Of a stretch of DNA of 64,000 nt, positions 32,812 to 43,152 are shown one piece after another. How positions within the stretch are numbered: position 1 is the stretch's first letter; each line of letters begins with the position of its first letter. The notes under the pieces were generated by a model. The model worked only from the letters and a program-made list of their open reading frames with translations. It did not search any database and was not told where the DNA came from. The DNA is from Adenophora triphylla var. japonica (lineage: Eukaryota > Streptophyta > Magnoliopsida > Asterales > Campanulaceae): the NCBI GenBank assembly GCA_022495995.1, contig JAFEMH010001482.1:403550-467549 (forward strand). The letters run 5' to 3'. A program made the translations under genes and the position numbers.

Positions 32812-34549
32812 TGTGATGATGTGTATCCGAAAATTTTCCCATTTTTTTGTTTGAAAAAATCAACGAAAACGGAGTCGCCACGCCATTTTAATTTTGAGGG
32901 CCAAAACTTTGAAAAAAGCCCGAGATCAGAGATTTAGGTTTGGAGGTCATGTTACGCGTCGGGAAGGACGTTAGTGTGCACCCGACGCGCCTCGTAAAAC
33001 GAGTCTTCCAAGCTGAAAATCATTTGTGTGTGTGTGTGTGTGTGTTTTGGCCAAAATAAGTTGAAACTCAGAAAAGTAAAAATTGGGATATCTTTTTAAG
33101 ATTTTAAACTGATCCCATGATTTTTTGGAAGATTTTTGGGTTGAGATTTGGTACTCAAAAGACCTTTTGAAGTTGAGAGCCATTTCTGCCAGAATGAAAA
33201 AGGCAGTGGACCTTTGATTTTGAAAGGGATTCAAGGGTCTTAAAACTTCATAATATGGATAAACTCAGAGAATTAAAGTTGTTCTAGACACCTTAAATAA
33301 AGTTTGTGCGAAGGAATTTTCCATTTTGGAGAAGATTTGAGGGGTCAAAACCTTCTGGAAACCTCAGATATGAGATCTGGATTCCCAGAAGCTGATGAAC
33401 TAGCCTCTGAAAGAAAATTTGAAAAGAGGAGTTTTACTCACCCAAAAAATAAAATAAAAATATGTATGGAAAGCTCTGGATGTTGTCTACAAAAAGTGTT
33501 TTGTAGTCAACACCAAATTCCAAGTTCATCTGTGTCCAAAAATTAAGACCATGGACTGAGGTCTGAGAAAATTGCTACTGGACAGCAACTTCTCAAGAAG
33601 GAGAATATGATTTTAAGGGGGGGTTTTGCATCCATGCTTGTCCCCATTTCCCTAGGTTTTGGTTAGTGATCACTAGACATTTTAGTGGTGAATCAACTAT
33701 ACCAAACCATCCTTGGGGTACATTAGGACTAAGCATTTCATTTGCTTGGGAAGGGGAATTTTATCCTTTGAAATCAAGATTTTATGCTTGAAAATGGTTT
33801 TTAGGGTTTTGAAAATGAGTTTTCTTTGCAAGAAAGTAAGAAAGCTTAAAAATAATGTTGATCTTTGTAGAAGATCATCCATGGAGATGGTCTTCCATGG
33901 TGATCTTCTTAGATCTAAAGCAAGAAGATGAAGGAACTACATTTTGTAGTTTGAAGATGCATGCATGGTTGAGATTTAGGGTTAGGAAGAGGAGGGTTTA
34001 CCAATCTTCCTTGTGTTCTTGAGTGTTTGGCTTGAGTGTATGAGTGTTTAGGGCTTTAATATGAGAGTGAGTGGATGAGTATGAGTTGGGAAAGATTGGA
34101 GAGAAAAAGGTGACAATTCTTGAAGAATTCTCACTGTTTTCTCTCTATATTTCGCCAGAGGTTCGGTGCAAAATGTGTTCTTCCTCCTTATTTTTGTGAC
34201 TGGAGGGCTCAATTTATAGCCCTCTGGAAATTACAAACATGTCCGCGCGGATGGATCCCCTCAGCGTGCACTGTTCATTAAATGCAGCTTCAGCTTTGGA
34301 CAAGAGGAATAATCTTTTTGAAATTTCAAATTAACAGCCAGTTTTGTGTCTCCAGCCATTGCTATTTGTGGTTTTATTCCTTTTGTTTTTCTTTTTAAGA
34401 TTCTTTTTAAGGTTTAACCTTAAATAACAATGCCCATTTTACCCTCACTTTGTTAGGAAAGTTAGGATAGTTAGGAATTGTTAGAAATGTTATAACTTCC
34501 GTTAATTTTCTAACGAAAATTCTAACAAGCTCAAATTGGAGCACTTACA
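32812..34549 (-). repeat. Element D left LTR (3' LTR)
   Basis: 1738 bp matching 62152-63886 throughout. It holds a GT repeat (33025-33045), a reverse TATA-like box (34211-34218) and the palindrome TCCGCGCGGA (34242-34251). Small open frames inside have counterparts in the other LTR but show no recognisable domain. Confidence 0.93.
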
Positions 34550-34559
34550 GTAGCCCCTC
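34550..34559 (-). promoter_or_regulatory. Element D polypurine tract
   Basis: GAGGGGCTAC on the minus strand, touching the LTR. Identical to that of element E. Confidence 0.75.
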
Positions 34560-34561
34560 GG

Positions 34562-34593
34562 CGACGGCGCTTTCGAAGGAAGCGGGGTCGTCG
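34562..34593 (-). promoter_or_regulatory. Conserved pre-polypurine-tract hairpin, element D copy
   Basis: 32 nt in the sense strand with outer arms CGACG/CGTCG (5 perfect pairs) and inner arms CGCTT/AAGCG. Compared with E, the A-T pair of the inner stem is G-C and the A-T pair of the outer stem is G-C, both changed on both sides. Confidence 0.72.
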
Positions 34594-34662
34594 ATAAGAG
34601 TAAGGCTCCATATTTGGCGGGATGATCGAGTGATCGGGTGGCTGAACCTAGCGATAGGCTAC

Positions 34663-34697
34663 CTACGTATCCCGGGTGGGAATCAAGCCAGTCGTAG
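34663..34697 (-). promoter_or_regulatory. Conserved CTACG/CGTAG stem-loop, element D copy 1
   Basis: 35 nt, same arms and core word as in E and B. It lies about 100 bp from the polypurine tract. Confidence 0.7.
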
Positions 34698-35166
34698 GTC
34701 GGGTGCTTGACCCTGGAGATGATGGCGTTTTAGGTGCCTCGAACCTGATGAGCGAGTTTTGCGATCGGTTCTTGGAAAGAAACTTCTGTGGGGATAAGAG
34801 ATGACCATTTTCGGTCGATGGCTATCCGCCCGCTGGGATAGGAATGACCATTTTCGGTCTGATGGCTATCCGCTCTGCTGGGGATAGGAATGACCATTTT
34901 TGGTCTGACGGGTATCCGCTCTGCTGGGGATTTTTGTGATTTATCGTTTTTCTAGTGATAGCGTCTTAGGTGCCTCAAACCTTGGAGATGGCGTTTTAGG
35001 TGCCTCGAACCTTGGAGATGGCGTTTTAGGCGCCTCGGACCTTGATGATGATGGCTTTTTAGGTGCCTCGGATCTTAATTTGAAATGGCCTTTCGGTGGA
35101 CTTCGTCTGCTGCCGAAGGAGAGGGTGACCGTTTTGGTCGAGGGGCTAGACCTAATGATAGGCTAC
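34698..35166. repeat. Element D short-repeat block between stem-loops
   Basis: Two small repeat families: about three copies of a unit with gaatgaccattttcggtctg and tatccgctctgctggggata (34800-34930), and about four copies of ggcgttttaggtgcctcgaa (34725-35070). The block separates the two stem-loop copies and may have arisen with their duplication. Confidence 0.75.
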
Positions 35167-35202
35167 CTACGTATCCCTAGTGGGAATCAAGCCCTTTCGT
35201 AG
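35167..35202 (-). promoter_or_regulatory. Conserved CTACG/CGTAG stem-loop, element D copy 2
   Basis: 36 nt with both CTACG and CGTAG arms and the GGCTTGATTCCC core intact; the loop bases differ from copy 1. It directly precedes the main tandem array. Confidence 0.7.
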
Positions 35203-35299
35203 TTCGAGTTCTACTCGAGATTTCGTTGGCTTTTGGGATTCCGTTAACTTTGCTGGGGATTTCGTTAGCCTTTGCTGGGGAAAATCAGACGTATTCGTC

Positions 35300-36905
35300 T
35301 GGGAAATCGGTCTTACGTTTGACTGCCGTCGGATGATTTTGATGAAAGATACGGGATCTCGTTATCTTTCTCGGGGAGAGTCGGTCTTACGTTTGACTGC
35401 CGAGGGTAATTTTGATGAAAGATACGGGATCTCGTTATCTTTCTTGGGGCACTCGGTCTTACGTTTTACTGCCGGGGAATGATTTTGATGAAAGATACGG
35501 GATCCGTTATCTTTCTCGGGGAGATCGGTCTTACATTTTACTGCCGTTGGATGATTTTGATGAAAGATACGGGATCTCGTTATCTTTCTCGGGGCACTCG
35601 GTCTTACGTTTGACTGCCGGGGGTAATTTTGATGAAAGATACGGGATCTCGTTATCTTTCTCGGGGCACTCGGTCTTACGTTTGACTCAGGGGTAATTTT
35701 GATGAAAGATACGGGATCTCGTTATCTTTCTCGGGGCACTCGGTCTTACGTTTGGCTGCCGATAATTTTGATGAAAGATACGGGATCTCGTTATCTTTCT
35801 CGGGGCACTCGGTCTTACGTTTGGCAGGGGTAATTTTGATGAAAGATACGGGATCTCGTTATCTTTCTCGGGGCACTCGGTCTTACGTTTCTTGCCGGGA
35901 AGATTTTGATGAAAGATACGGGATCTCGTTATCTTTCTCGGGGCACTCGGTCTTACGTTTGGCTCGGGGATAATTTTGATGAAAGATACGGGATCTCGTT
36001 ATCTTTCTCGGGGCACTCGGTCTTACGTTTGACTGCCGGGGAAGGATTTTGATGAAAGATACGGGATCTCGTTATCTTTCTCGGGGCACTCGGTCTTACG
36101 TTTGACTGCCGGGGGTAATTTTGATGAAAGATACGGGATCTCGTTATCTTTCTCGGGGCACTCGGTCTTACGTTTGACTGCCGTTGGATGATTTTGATGA
36201 AAGATACGGGATCTCGTTATCTTTCTCAGGGAGATCGGTCTTACGTTTGACTAGGGGTAATTTTGATGAAAGATACGGGATCTCGTTATCTTTCTCAGGG
36301 CACTCGGTCTTACGTTTGGCTGCTGGGTAATTTTGATGAAAGATACGGGATCTCGTTATCTTTCTCGGGCACTCGGTCTTACGTTTGACCGCCGGATAAT
36401 TTTGATGAAAGATACGGGATCTCGTTATCTTTCTCGGGGCACTCGGTCTTACGTTTGACTGCTGGGGGTAATTTTGATGAAAGATACGGGATCTCGTTAT
36501 CTTTCTCGGGGCACTCGGTCTTACGCTTTCTTCTTGCCGGGTAATTTTGATGAAAGATACGGGATCTCGTTATCTTTCTCGGGCACTCGGTCTTACGTTT
36601 GACTGCCGGGGTAATTTTGATGAAAGATACGGGATCTCGTTATCTTTCTCGGGGCACTCGGTCTTACGTTTGATCGCTCAGGGGTAATTTTGAGGAAAGA
36701 TACGAGATCTCGTTATCTTTCTCGTGGCACTCGGTCTTACGTTTGGACCGCCGGAAGATTTTGATGAAAGATACGGGATCTCGTTATCTTTCTCGGGGCA
36801 CTCGGTCTTACGTTTGACTGCCGGGGAAGATTTTGATGAAAGATACGGGATCTCGTTATCTTTCTCGGGGCACTCGGTCTTACGTTTGACTGCCGGGGAA
36901 TATTT
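35300..36905. repeat. Element D 3'-UTR tandem array (about 70-bp unit, 22 copies)
   Basis: I count 22 copies of a unit built round gatacgggatctcgttatct and ggcactcggtcttacgtttg. The word GATACGGGATCTCGTTATC is itself close to a palindrome. Unit length varies by a few bases, so plus-strand frames through the array are short and repetitive and not genes. Confidence 0.95.
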
Positions 36906-37021
36906 TCTTGACAAGGGGCTGACTTTGGTTATCTTTGGTTAACTCTGTCAAGTTGGGGACTGAATTGCAGAGTCCTGGAATTTTAAGGGGCAAAAGGGTC
37001 ATTTTGACCCTTGCAATCCTA

Positions 37022-37031
37022 TCCGCGCGGA
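37022..37031. promoter_or_regulatory. Palindrome TCCGCGCGGA upstream of antisense gene 1
   Basis: A perfect 10-bp palindrome 162 bp before the likely start codon at 37194. The same decamer is in both D LTRs (34242, 63578) and upstream of antisense gene 2 (52512). It contains CGCG, the core bound by plant CAMTA factors. Confidence 0.5.
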
Positions 37032-37193
37032 TAGGGTTTGAAAACCAGGGGTATTAATTAGGGCCAACGCCCTTTCTCTTCCCCATTCAGTTTTTTCAAA
37101 AATTCCGAGAGCAGGGAGAGAGAAACCAGCAATTCCGCCATTGTTGGCCTTAGAAGCTTCAAAAATTCTCCGATTTCTTCGATTTTTTGAGCA

Positions 37194-37361
37194 ATGGAAC
37201 ACGGGGAAGGCGCTTTTCAAGGCCAAGGACGTGGCCCGGTAGCGGAGAGGCGATTGGAGCTCGTCCGAATGAGGAGGCATTACAATCTTTCGCAATCGGT
37301 TGCGGAGGAGCACTACCCTGATGCTTGGCAACATTGGGCTTCGGATTCGAATCTCCGAACG
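37194..37361 (+). pseudogene. Element D antisense gene 1, exon 1
   Basis: 56 codons from ATG (MEHGEGAFQGQGRG..RRLELVRMRRHYNLSQ) to a candidate donor (acg|gtatac). The matching acceptor is probably at 50212, so the intron would be about 750 nt before element C was inserted in it at 37765. PMD-type proteins often begin with a short, poorly conserved first exon like this. Confidence is limited by the missing reading-frame continuity after the acceptor. Confidence 0.5.
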
Positions 37362-37764
37362 GTATACTTTGAAACCCTTTGATCCCTTTGTTGATTTCTT
37401 GTTTGAAAATTGAATTTTGGGTGATTTTTGAATTAATTTTTTTTTTGAAAATTCGAATGATTGATATTCTTGGCTTTGAATCTTGGTTTTGATGCTTTGC
37501 ATGTTGTAATGAGTATATGAGTAACCCAAAATGTGCACTTTGCTTGGGAAAAAGAATTGGCATTTTTGCCACATTTTTTTTTCAATTCGAAAATTACATG
37601 TGAAAATTCGAAGAATTGTGATTTTTTTTTTTTGAAATTGAATATTGCATGTTGATGATGATGATGATTTTTTTTTTTTTGACATTGAATTTTGATATTG
37701 ATGAATGATGATGCAATGCATGCATTTTGTTTGGAAAGAATGGGCATTTTGCCAATATGAGATG

Positions 37765-38422
37765 TGATGCTACAGGAAATGTGCTTATCAATCTTCCTCC
37801 ACGTGGCAGGACTGATCACCTGGCTTCTTGACCTGAAAACAGAACCCACGACTAGCCGGATGTGTCTCCGGCGAAGACGCTCGGGCGTGAGAGTAAGATA
37901 ACAGTTGTATAAAGCTCAAAATGTATTGAATAATGAACTCAGAATACAAAATGGCAGTTACCTTTCACCGTTTGGTAGTGATGAAGTATTTATAGGCAAG
38001 AGTGATGTATTTTTGGGGAGGCGACATGTCCTCCGAGATTATAGCGGCAGTTACTTGGACGTGGGAACATGTCTATAACGGTCCCTGATTTATAGGGATG
38101 TGGTTATGAGAATTGTTCAACCAAATACGCCTTCAAGTATCAAGTCGTCACTTGTTGATTTAGGTCGAGGTCGCCACTCGTGATATGGTCGACCTGACTG
38201 TCGGGTAGAGCATGGTTCGTACCCGAATTGTAATATGGATCAGGAGGTCGGACTAAGTTAGGTCGGGACCTGGTAGGTCGGACCATGGGCTTAGTCGACT
38301 GATACAAGAGATGGGCTTTGGGCCTTGTTCTGATTGGGCCAGTCTTATTGGGAACTTGGAGACCAAGGCTCTGTAATTGGACTTTACTCGTTTGGCCCAA
38401 CTCGACACTTTTGGTATGTTCA
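37765..38422 (-). repeat. Element C left LTR (3' LTR)
   Basis: 658 bp, TGATGCTACA..ATGTTCA on the plus strand. Outer boundary fixed by the agatg duplication. Reverse TATA box (TATTTATA) at 37987-37994. Confidence 0.92.
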
Positions 38423-38437
38423 GTGGCCCCCAACTTT
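38423..38437 (-). promoter_or_regulatory. Element C polypurine tract
   Basis: AAAGTTGGGGGCCAC on the minus strand, touching the LTR; nearly the same as element A's tract. Confidence 0.8.
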
Positions 38438-38930
38438 CGAGTTGACTTCGTCGACTTGGAAGTTAAGAAGATTTCTTTGCCAAAAATTGCTTTACTCGAA
38501 GGTCGATACTAGTCTTTGAAGTAGGTCGATGCTAGTCTTTGAAGTAGGTCGACCATGATGACGTGGCAACATCCTGATCGTTGGTGATGAACGGTTGGAG
38601 ATGAAGGAGCGCCGATTTTCGTAATGATTACAATTCTGACGTTTGGAACTCCTTCTCGAAAACCGCTTCAGTCTTTAATTTTGGAAAATTAATTTTGATT
38701 TTCCTTTCCCTATCCAAATTTAGGGAAATATAAATAGAAAAATCCCTCTTCGTTTAGAACTTTTACCGTCCTAAAACTTCTTCTTCTCCGGCGATAATCA
38801 AGGGATTGCAGCAAGATTTAAATCTAGCTCTCGGCTCCAGCAACGGAACTACCTTCTGCAATTAATTAAGGTACTTCCCTCGTATCCTTGCTTTAGGGTT
38901 TTAATTTATGCACTGTTCTTCATTTCCGCC

Positions 38931-41900
38931 ATGGCTAGGACCTTTAGTTGCGAACCAGGGGCCTGGTATGGCTACTGCACTGTTAACCATAGGGCATGTA
39001 AGAATGTGAACGGTGAGTGGAGAGTTATGTCCCTGGATGAATGCGCCTCCATTTTGACTAGTTGGGGTTTGAATTACAGTGAGATAGGGCTGCCTATTGT
39101 AGGAGATGTTGGAAATGTGGTGATTGACGACTCAAATGTTGTTGCTTTTCATCTATTCCATGAACTGCTTGACCATATCACCTTGTTTTATGTTAAGGAT
39201 GTCCAAAAGCCCTCCTTTCTTAGAAATAGGATAGGTTTTCCAGGGGAGTCTAGGTCGTCCTTAGGTAGGTCGACTGAACTTGATCATAGGACTGACTCCC
39301 CTGCTTCCTCTTTTGCTTGTACAGATATGGCGACTCAAGAAGGAAATGCTGCCTCAACTTCTTCAGGTCCTCGAATCGTCAACGCCTTTGGGTCCAACGT
39401 GGTGCCAGGCAAGAATGAGAGGGGCTATGTTCCCCAAGGGCCATTACGAGGCAACAAGAACCTGCCCTCTAGGTATAGCATGATTTGGGATTTCTGTGGG
39501 GTGAGTAAGGAGGATTACAGGGTTACTATTTACACTCAGAAGGAATTCATGAAGCAATTCAGGTCGTCCTTTACCACAGATGCCACTAAGGTAGCCTTCT
39601 TCTATGGTCAGTTCGTTGCTGGTCTTAGGTTGCCCCTTGATCCATTCATAAACGAATTTTTGGAGTGTGCCAATGCCCTTCCCCTTCAACTCGGAGCCAA
39701 TGCCTGTAGGGTCCTTGTGTGCTTTGCTATGGTGTGCAGGTTCTTGGGGTATGAACCTTGCATGAGGGTGTTCAAGGAATTTTTCACCATCAAATACAGT
39801 GGGGAGGATATGAGTATCAGTACCCCTTCTAAACCCAAATCTCCCAAACTCTTTACCAACCTCCCCAATAAGCACAGTGGTTGGAACTCGCACGTGGTAG
39901 TGGTAGAGAGTAGATTAGGATGGGAATTTCCATTGCCCAATGGTGAGACTGAAGCCGTAGATGAGGGAGACTTTTGGGAGCCGTCTTGGCATCTTAGCTT
40001 GTACAAGACCTTATGTAGGTTAGTCGAGAGAAGGCCCATCAGCTGGGAGAGTTTGCTCACCACTAAATACAACTTTATGGCGGCTGGAATGATGCCTGGA
40101 GATGGAGTGGTGGAGCCTCTTATTCCTGTGCTGAGGGGTCAAATATACCCTGACTGGGTAACTCATCACTTGGGCAAGTTTGGAGATAGGTGCCAACTTT
40201 GTAAGAAAAGCAAAGATTACTGCAAAACCAACGGGGAGCACGCTGGTGGTAAGATTTCTTTATTCAGCCCTTCTCTTTACTCGTCCTCTATAGGGATACT
40301 TGTAAGTATATATAATTTGCTTGTATGTAGCATTTGTCTTGGGTGAGTCAGTTATAGGTTGAACTTGACTTTCGTACATAGCTAGCTCATGCATAGCGTT
40401 TCGTATGTAGAATGATTAGCTCGCCTATAATTAACTCGCTCATAGGATAATCAAGTCGGTCATACTGTGTTCACACATAGAATTTTTTGCTCGTATATAG
40501 AACTTTTAGCTCGTATGTAGAACTTTTAGCTCGTACATAGAACTTTTAGCTCGTACATAGAACTTTTACTCGTATGTCGATTTAACACTTGTCCACTTGA
40601 ATCTTTGTTGCAGTTCTGACTCCTGAGCAAGAGGCTAACATGGGCCGCATACTGGTGGTGGCAGATAGGAAGAAAGCAAAGAAAGACCACGGAAAGGCCA
40701 ATGCTCGAGCTCACAGGCAGAGGGAAGCCACGGTAAGGACCAGCCTGCTTGCCAAAGACAACATAGGGATGGTGCCGATGGAAGGGGTAGAAGAAGAAGA
40801 TCCATTGCTGAGTGGTACCCAATCCGTGGGTGCTGCAGATGGAGGTGACGAGTCATCCAAGTCGGCGAAAGCAACCCCGAGCTCCGACCCAATTCAGGAT
40901 GTCAACATGGATACCTCTGGAGCTAATATAGCGGGATCCAGCCCTTTGAATGTGGTGGAGATTGATGATGATGTCACTGAGGAGGTTGACGATCAAGCTC
41001 TGAACACAAGGAAGAGGCTGAGATCTGGAAAGGGTAAGGACGTTTCCTCTAGCCAAACTCTTCCATCTCCTCCACCCTCCTCTCATCCCAACCAAGAATC
41101 TATTGAAGAGATGATGCGGAGATTGAGTGATGTCCCTTCTTTAGAGGGAATTAACTGCATGAGTCGCTCCTATCCAGCTATGAACTTGGGTCAAGTCATT
41201 GTGAGGAGAGCCGTGGATGTGAGCCTGCTAGCTCACTTTGCTGACAAGGGCATAACGCCTGAGGAGTTCTCAGCTCGATCTGGACTTGCTCATTGCGAGG
41301 TAATTCTTTACTTCCATTTTCATTTTAGTCGCTTATTCTTTTACTCGACCAACTGAAGTCTCGAGCTAACACTTCTTTGTTTTCTTTGGAATGCAGAATC
41401 TTACCATGATCGAGCAGGCCAAAAGCTCTTGGAGGGCCTCCATTGAAAGGGAGAGGCAGGCCCTTAAAGACTTGTCCAAGAAGACCCAGGCTTTCAATGA
41501 TCTCAAGGAGACACACAACGATCTGGACGCCTCCTATGATGCCTTGAAGCTTCTGCAGACTGATACAAAGGCGGAGAAGGATAAAGCCTTAGAGGATCTG
41601 AAGGCCTCTGATGCACGGGTTGATGAATTGACCAAAGAGAGAGATGCCGATCGTTTGGAGCTTGATAAGGTCAAGAAGGAGCTGGCCACTGTTTCTCAGA
41701 TCCTCCAAGAGAGAGACTCCTTTTTGACCAAGCTGAACGAGGAGCACAATGCTGCTAGAGCTATATGGAAGGAGGATCTCAAGGCTGCTGGTAAGAAAGC
41801 TGTTGATCAGTTCAAAGAGGGAGATGAATACTTCGACTCTATCATTGCCAAAGCTAGGGGATTCTTGGAACTGGGCAAGCGTCACATGGCTCGTCGAGCT

Positions 41901-42275
41901 TTAGTCGACCCTGATTCAGGAGTTTCCTTGGACCAGCTTGCTCAATGGGCGTATGCTCCTCAATATGACATGGCAGCTAGAGGGGGCCATTCATTGGTGC
42001 CTTATAATGAAGATAACCTAGCCCATATTGCTCGAGAAGATAAAGAGGAGCATTGTGAGCCTTGGGTAGCTCCAGAGTTGGCCCCCAGGACCTTTGATGT
42101 GGCTTTACAAGAGCTAGCTGACATGGATGAGCAGGAGGATATGGAGGAGGAGGGTGAGTTCGACCATCAGGTCTTCTCGGAGTCGGGTAAGCCTTTGAGC
42201 CCTCAACAAACTGAACCCCTGAACGAAGATCGGGTTGCTACCGACGACCTCAATGTCTCTGATCAAGCTATTTGA
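38931..42275 (+). CDS. Element C antisense ORF, four exons, gypsy-type transposon domain protein (intact)
   Basis: Inferred exons are 38931-39264, 39325-40248, 40614-41299 and 41397-42275, phases 1, 1, 0, giving 940 residues without a stop. Introns 2 and 3 are well supported by gtaag/gtaat donors, ttgcag/atgcag acceptors and frame continuity. Intron 1 would be only 60 nt and is also open, so it may be retained. Domains: an N-terminal MARTFSCEPGAWYGY region; a Transposase_28-like core (VAGLRLPLDPFINEFLE..VCRFLGYEP); a CQLCKKSKDYC cysteine motif; an acidic/Ser-rich linker; a coiled coil (about residues 650-770); and a C-terminal domain (ALVDPDSGVS..HSLVPYNEDN). Element A has the same exons. It lies antisense to gag-pol, converging with integrase. 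The role is unknown; its intactness beside a broken gag-pol is notable. Confidence 0.8.
40249..40613 (+). other. Element C antisense ORF intron 2 with about 20-bp repeats
   Basis: 365 nt, four times longer than the same intron in element A (88 nt). The added length is a run of agctcgtatgtagaactttt-like copies at about 40370-40580. Starts gtaaga, ends ttgcag. Confidence 0.75.
41300..41396 (+). other. Element C antisense ORF intron 3
   Basis: 97 nt, gtaatt to atgcag, phase 0. The downstream exon opens directly into the coiled coil, as in element A. Confidence 0.75.
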
Positions 42276-43152
42276 TTTTAGAAAAACTCTATGTAATGCA
42301 ACAAGCCCCATAACATTTTTGCTCCTTTGATTTCTTGAATGTTGGATGCCTTGGCCCTATTTATTGGGAGGCAGAATACTTTTGTAAGTTTATTTTTCTC
42401 AAGTCTTGGCCCGCTTTTGGGAGACTTATTACATCCAATCTTAGCTGACTTCTGATTCATGAATGTTGTATGTTTTCCATTTCATATTGTACGTCGAGCT
42501 AGATGTAGATAAGATGAATGAGTCGACTTGGGCCTAGAGGCGACTTGATCTTGTTGGTTTAGTCGACCTCGGACTTGGTTAACTTTTTTGTGAACGAGAT
42601 TGACCATGAGTCGAACCTGCTCATACCATTGAAACTGACCTGGGGTCGAGTTAATTAGGACCAAGTTGATTAGGATTCATACTTGTTGAATAAGTAAAGC
42701 TGATTAAAAATCGAGCTAAGTAAGTCAAGCTGACTAAGAGTCGAGTTTGTTAGAATTAAGTCGACTAAGAGTCGGACTTGTTAAGTGAACAAAGCTGATT
42801 AAGAATCGGGCTTGTTAAATGAACAAAGCTGATTAAGAATCGAGCTTGTTAGAACGAAGCTGACTAAGAGTCGAGCTTGTTAGGGTGGAGCTGACTAAGA
42901 GTCGAGCTAAGACGAACTGACTAAAGGTCGAGCTCGTTAGAACGAAGTCGACTAAGAGTCGGACTTGTTAAATAAATAAAGCTGATTAAGAATCGAGCTT
43001 CGTTAGAACGAAGCTGACTAAGAGTCGAGCTTGTTGATGTTAAGGTAACACCATGTTTGATCGAATAAACTGCGCTTTTCATTGAAGTAGGAATCATGCT
43101 TACATCAATTCGAAACTAGCTTTAACACAAACTTGAACTTTGAAATTGAAAA
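42276..43152. repeat. Element C convergent spacer with tandem repeats
   Basis: From about 42660 to 43035 roughly ten imperfect copies of a 35-40-bp unit (gctgactaagagtcgagctt plus gttagaacgaa) occur between the antisense gene's stop and the integrase stop. No coding region is visible. Confidence 0.8.

Noticed and set aside
33304..33546. An 80-84-codon frame present in both D LTRs (also at 62644)
   Set aside because: Its conservation is explained by LTR identity; no domain is visible and the element is transcribed from the other strand.
35180..36942. Plus-strand frames of 70-100 codons in tandem through the D array
   Set aside because: They follow the 70-bp repeat unit and break whenever the unit length changes; the protein is a repeat by-product.
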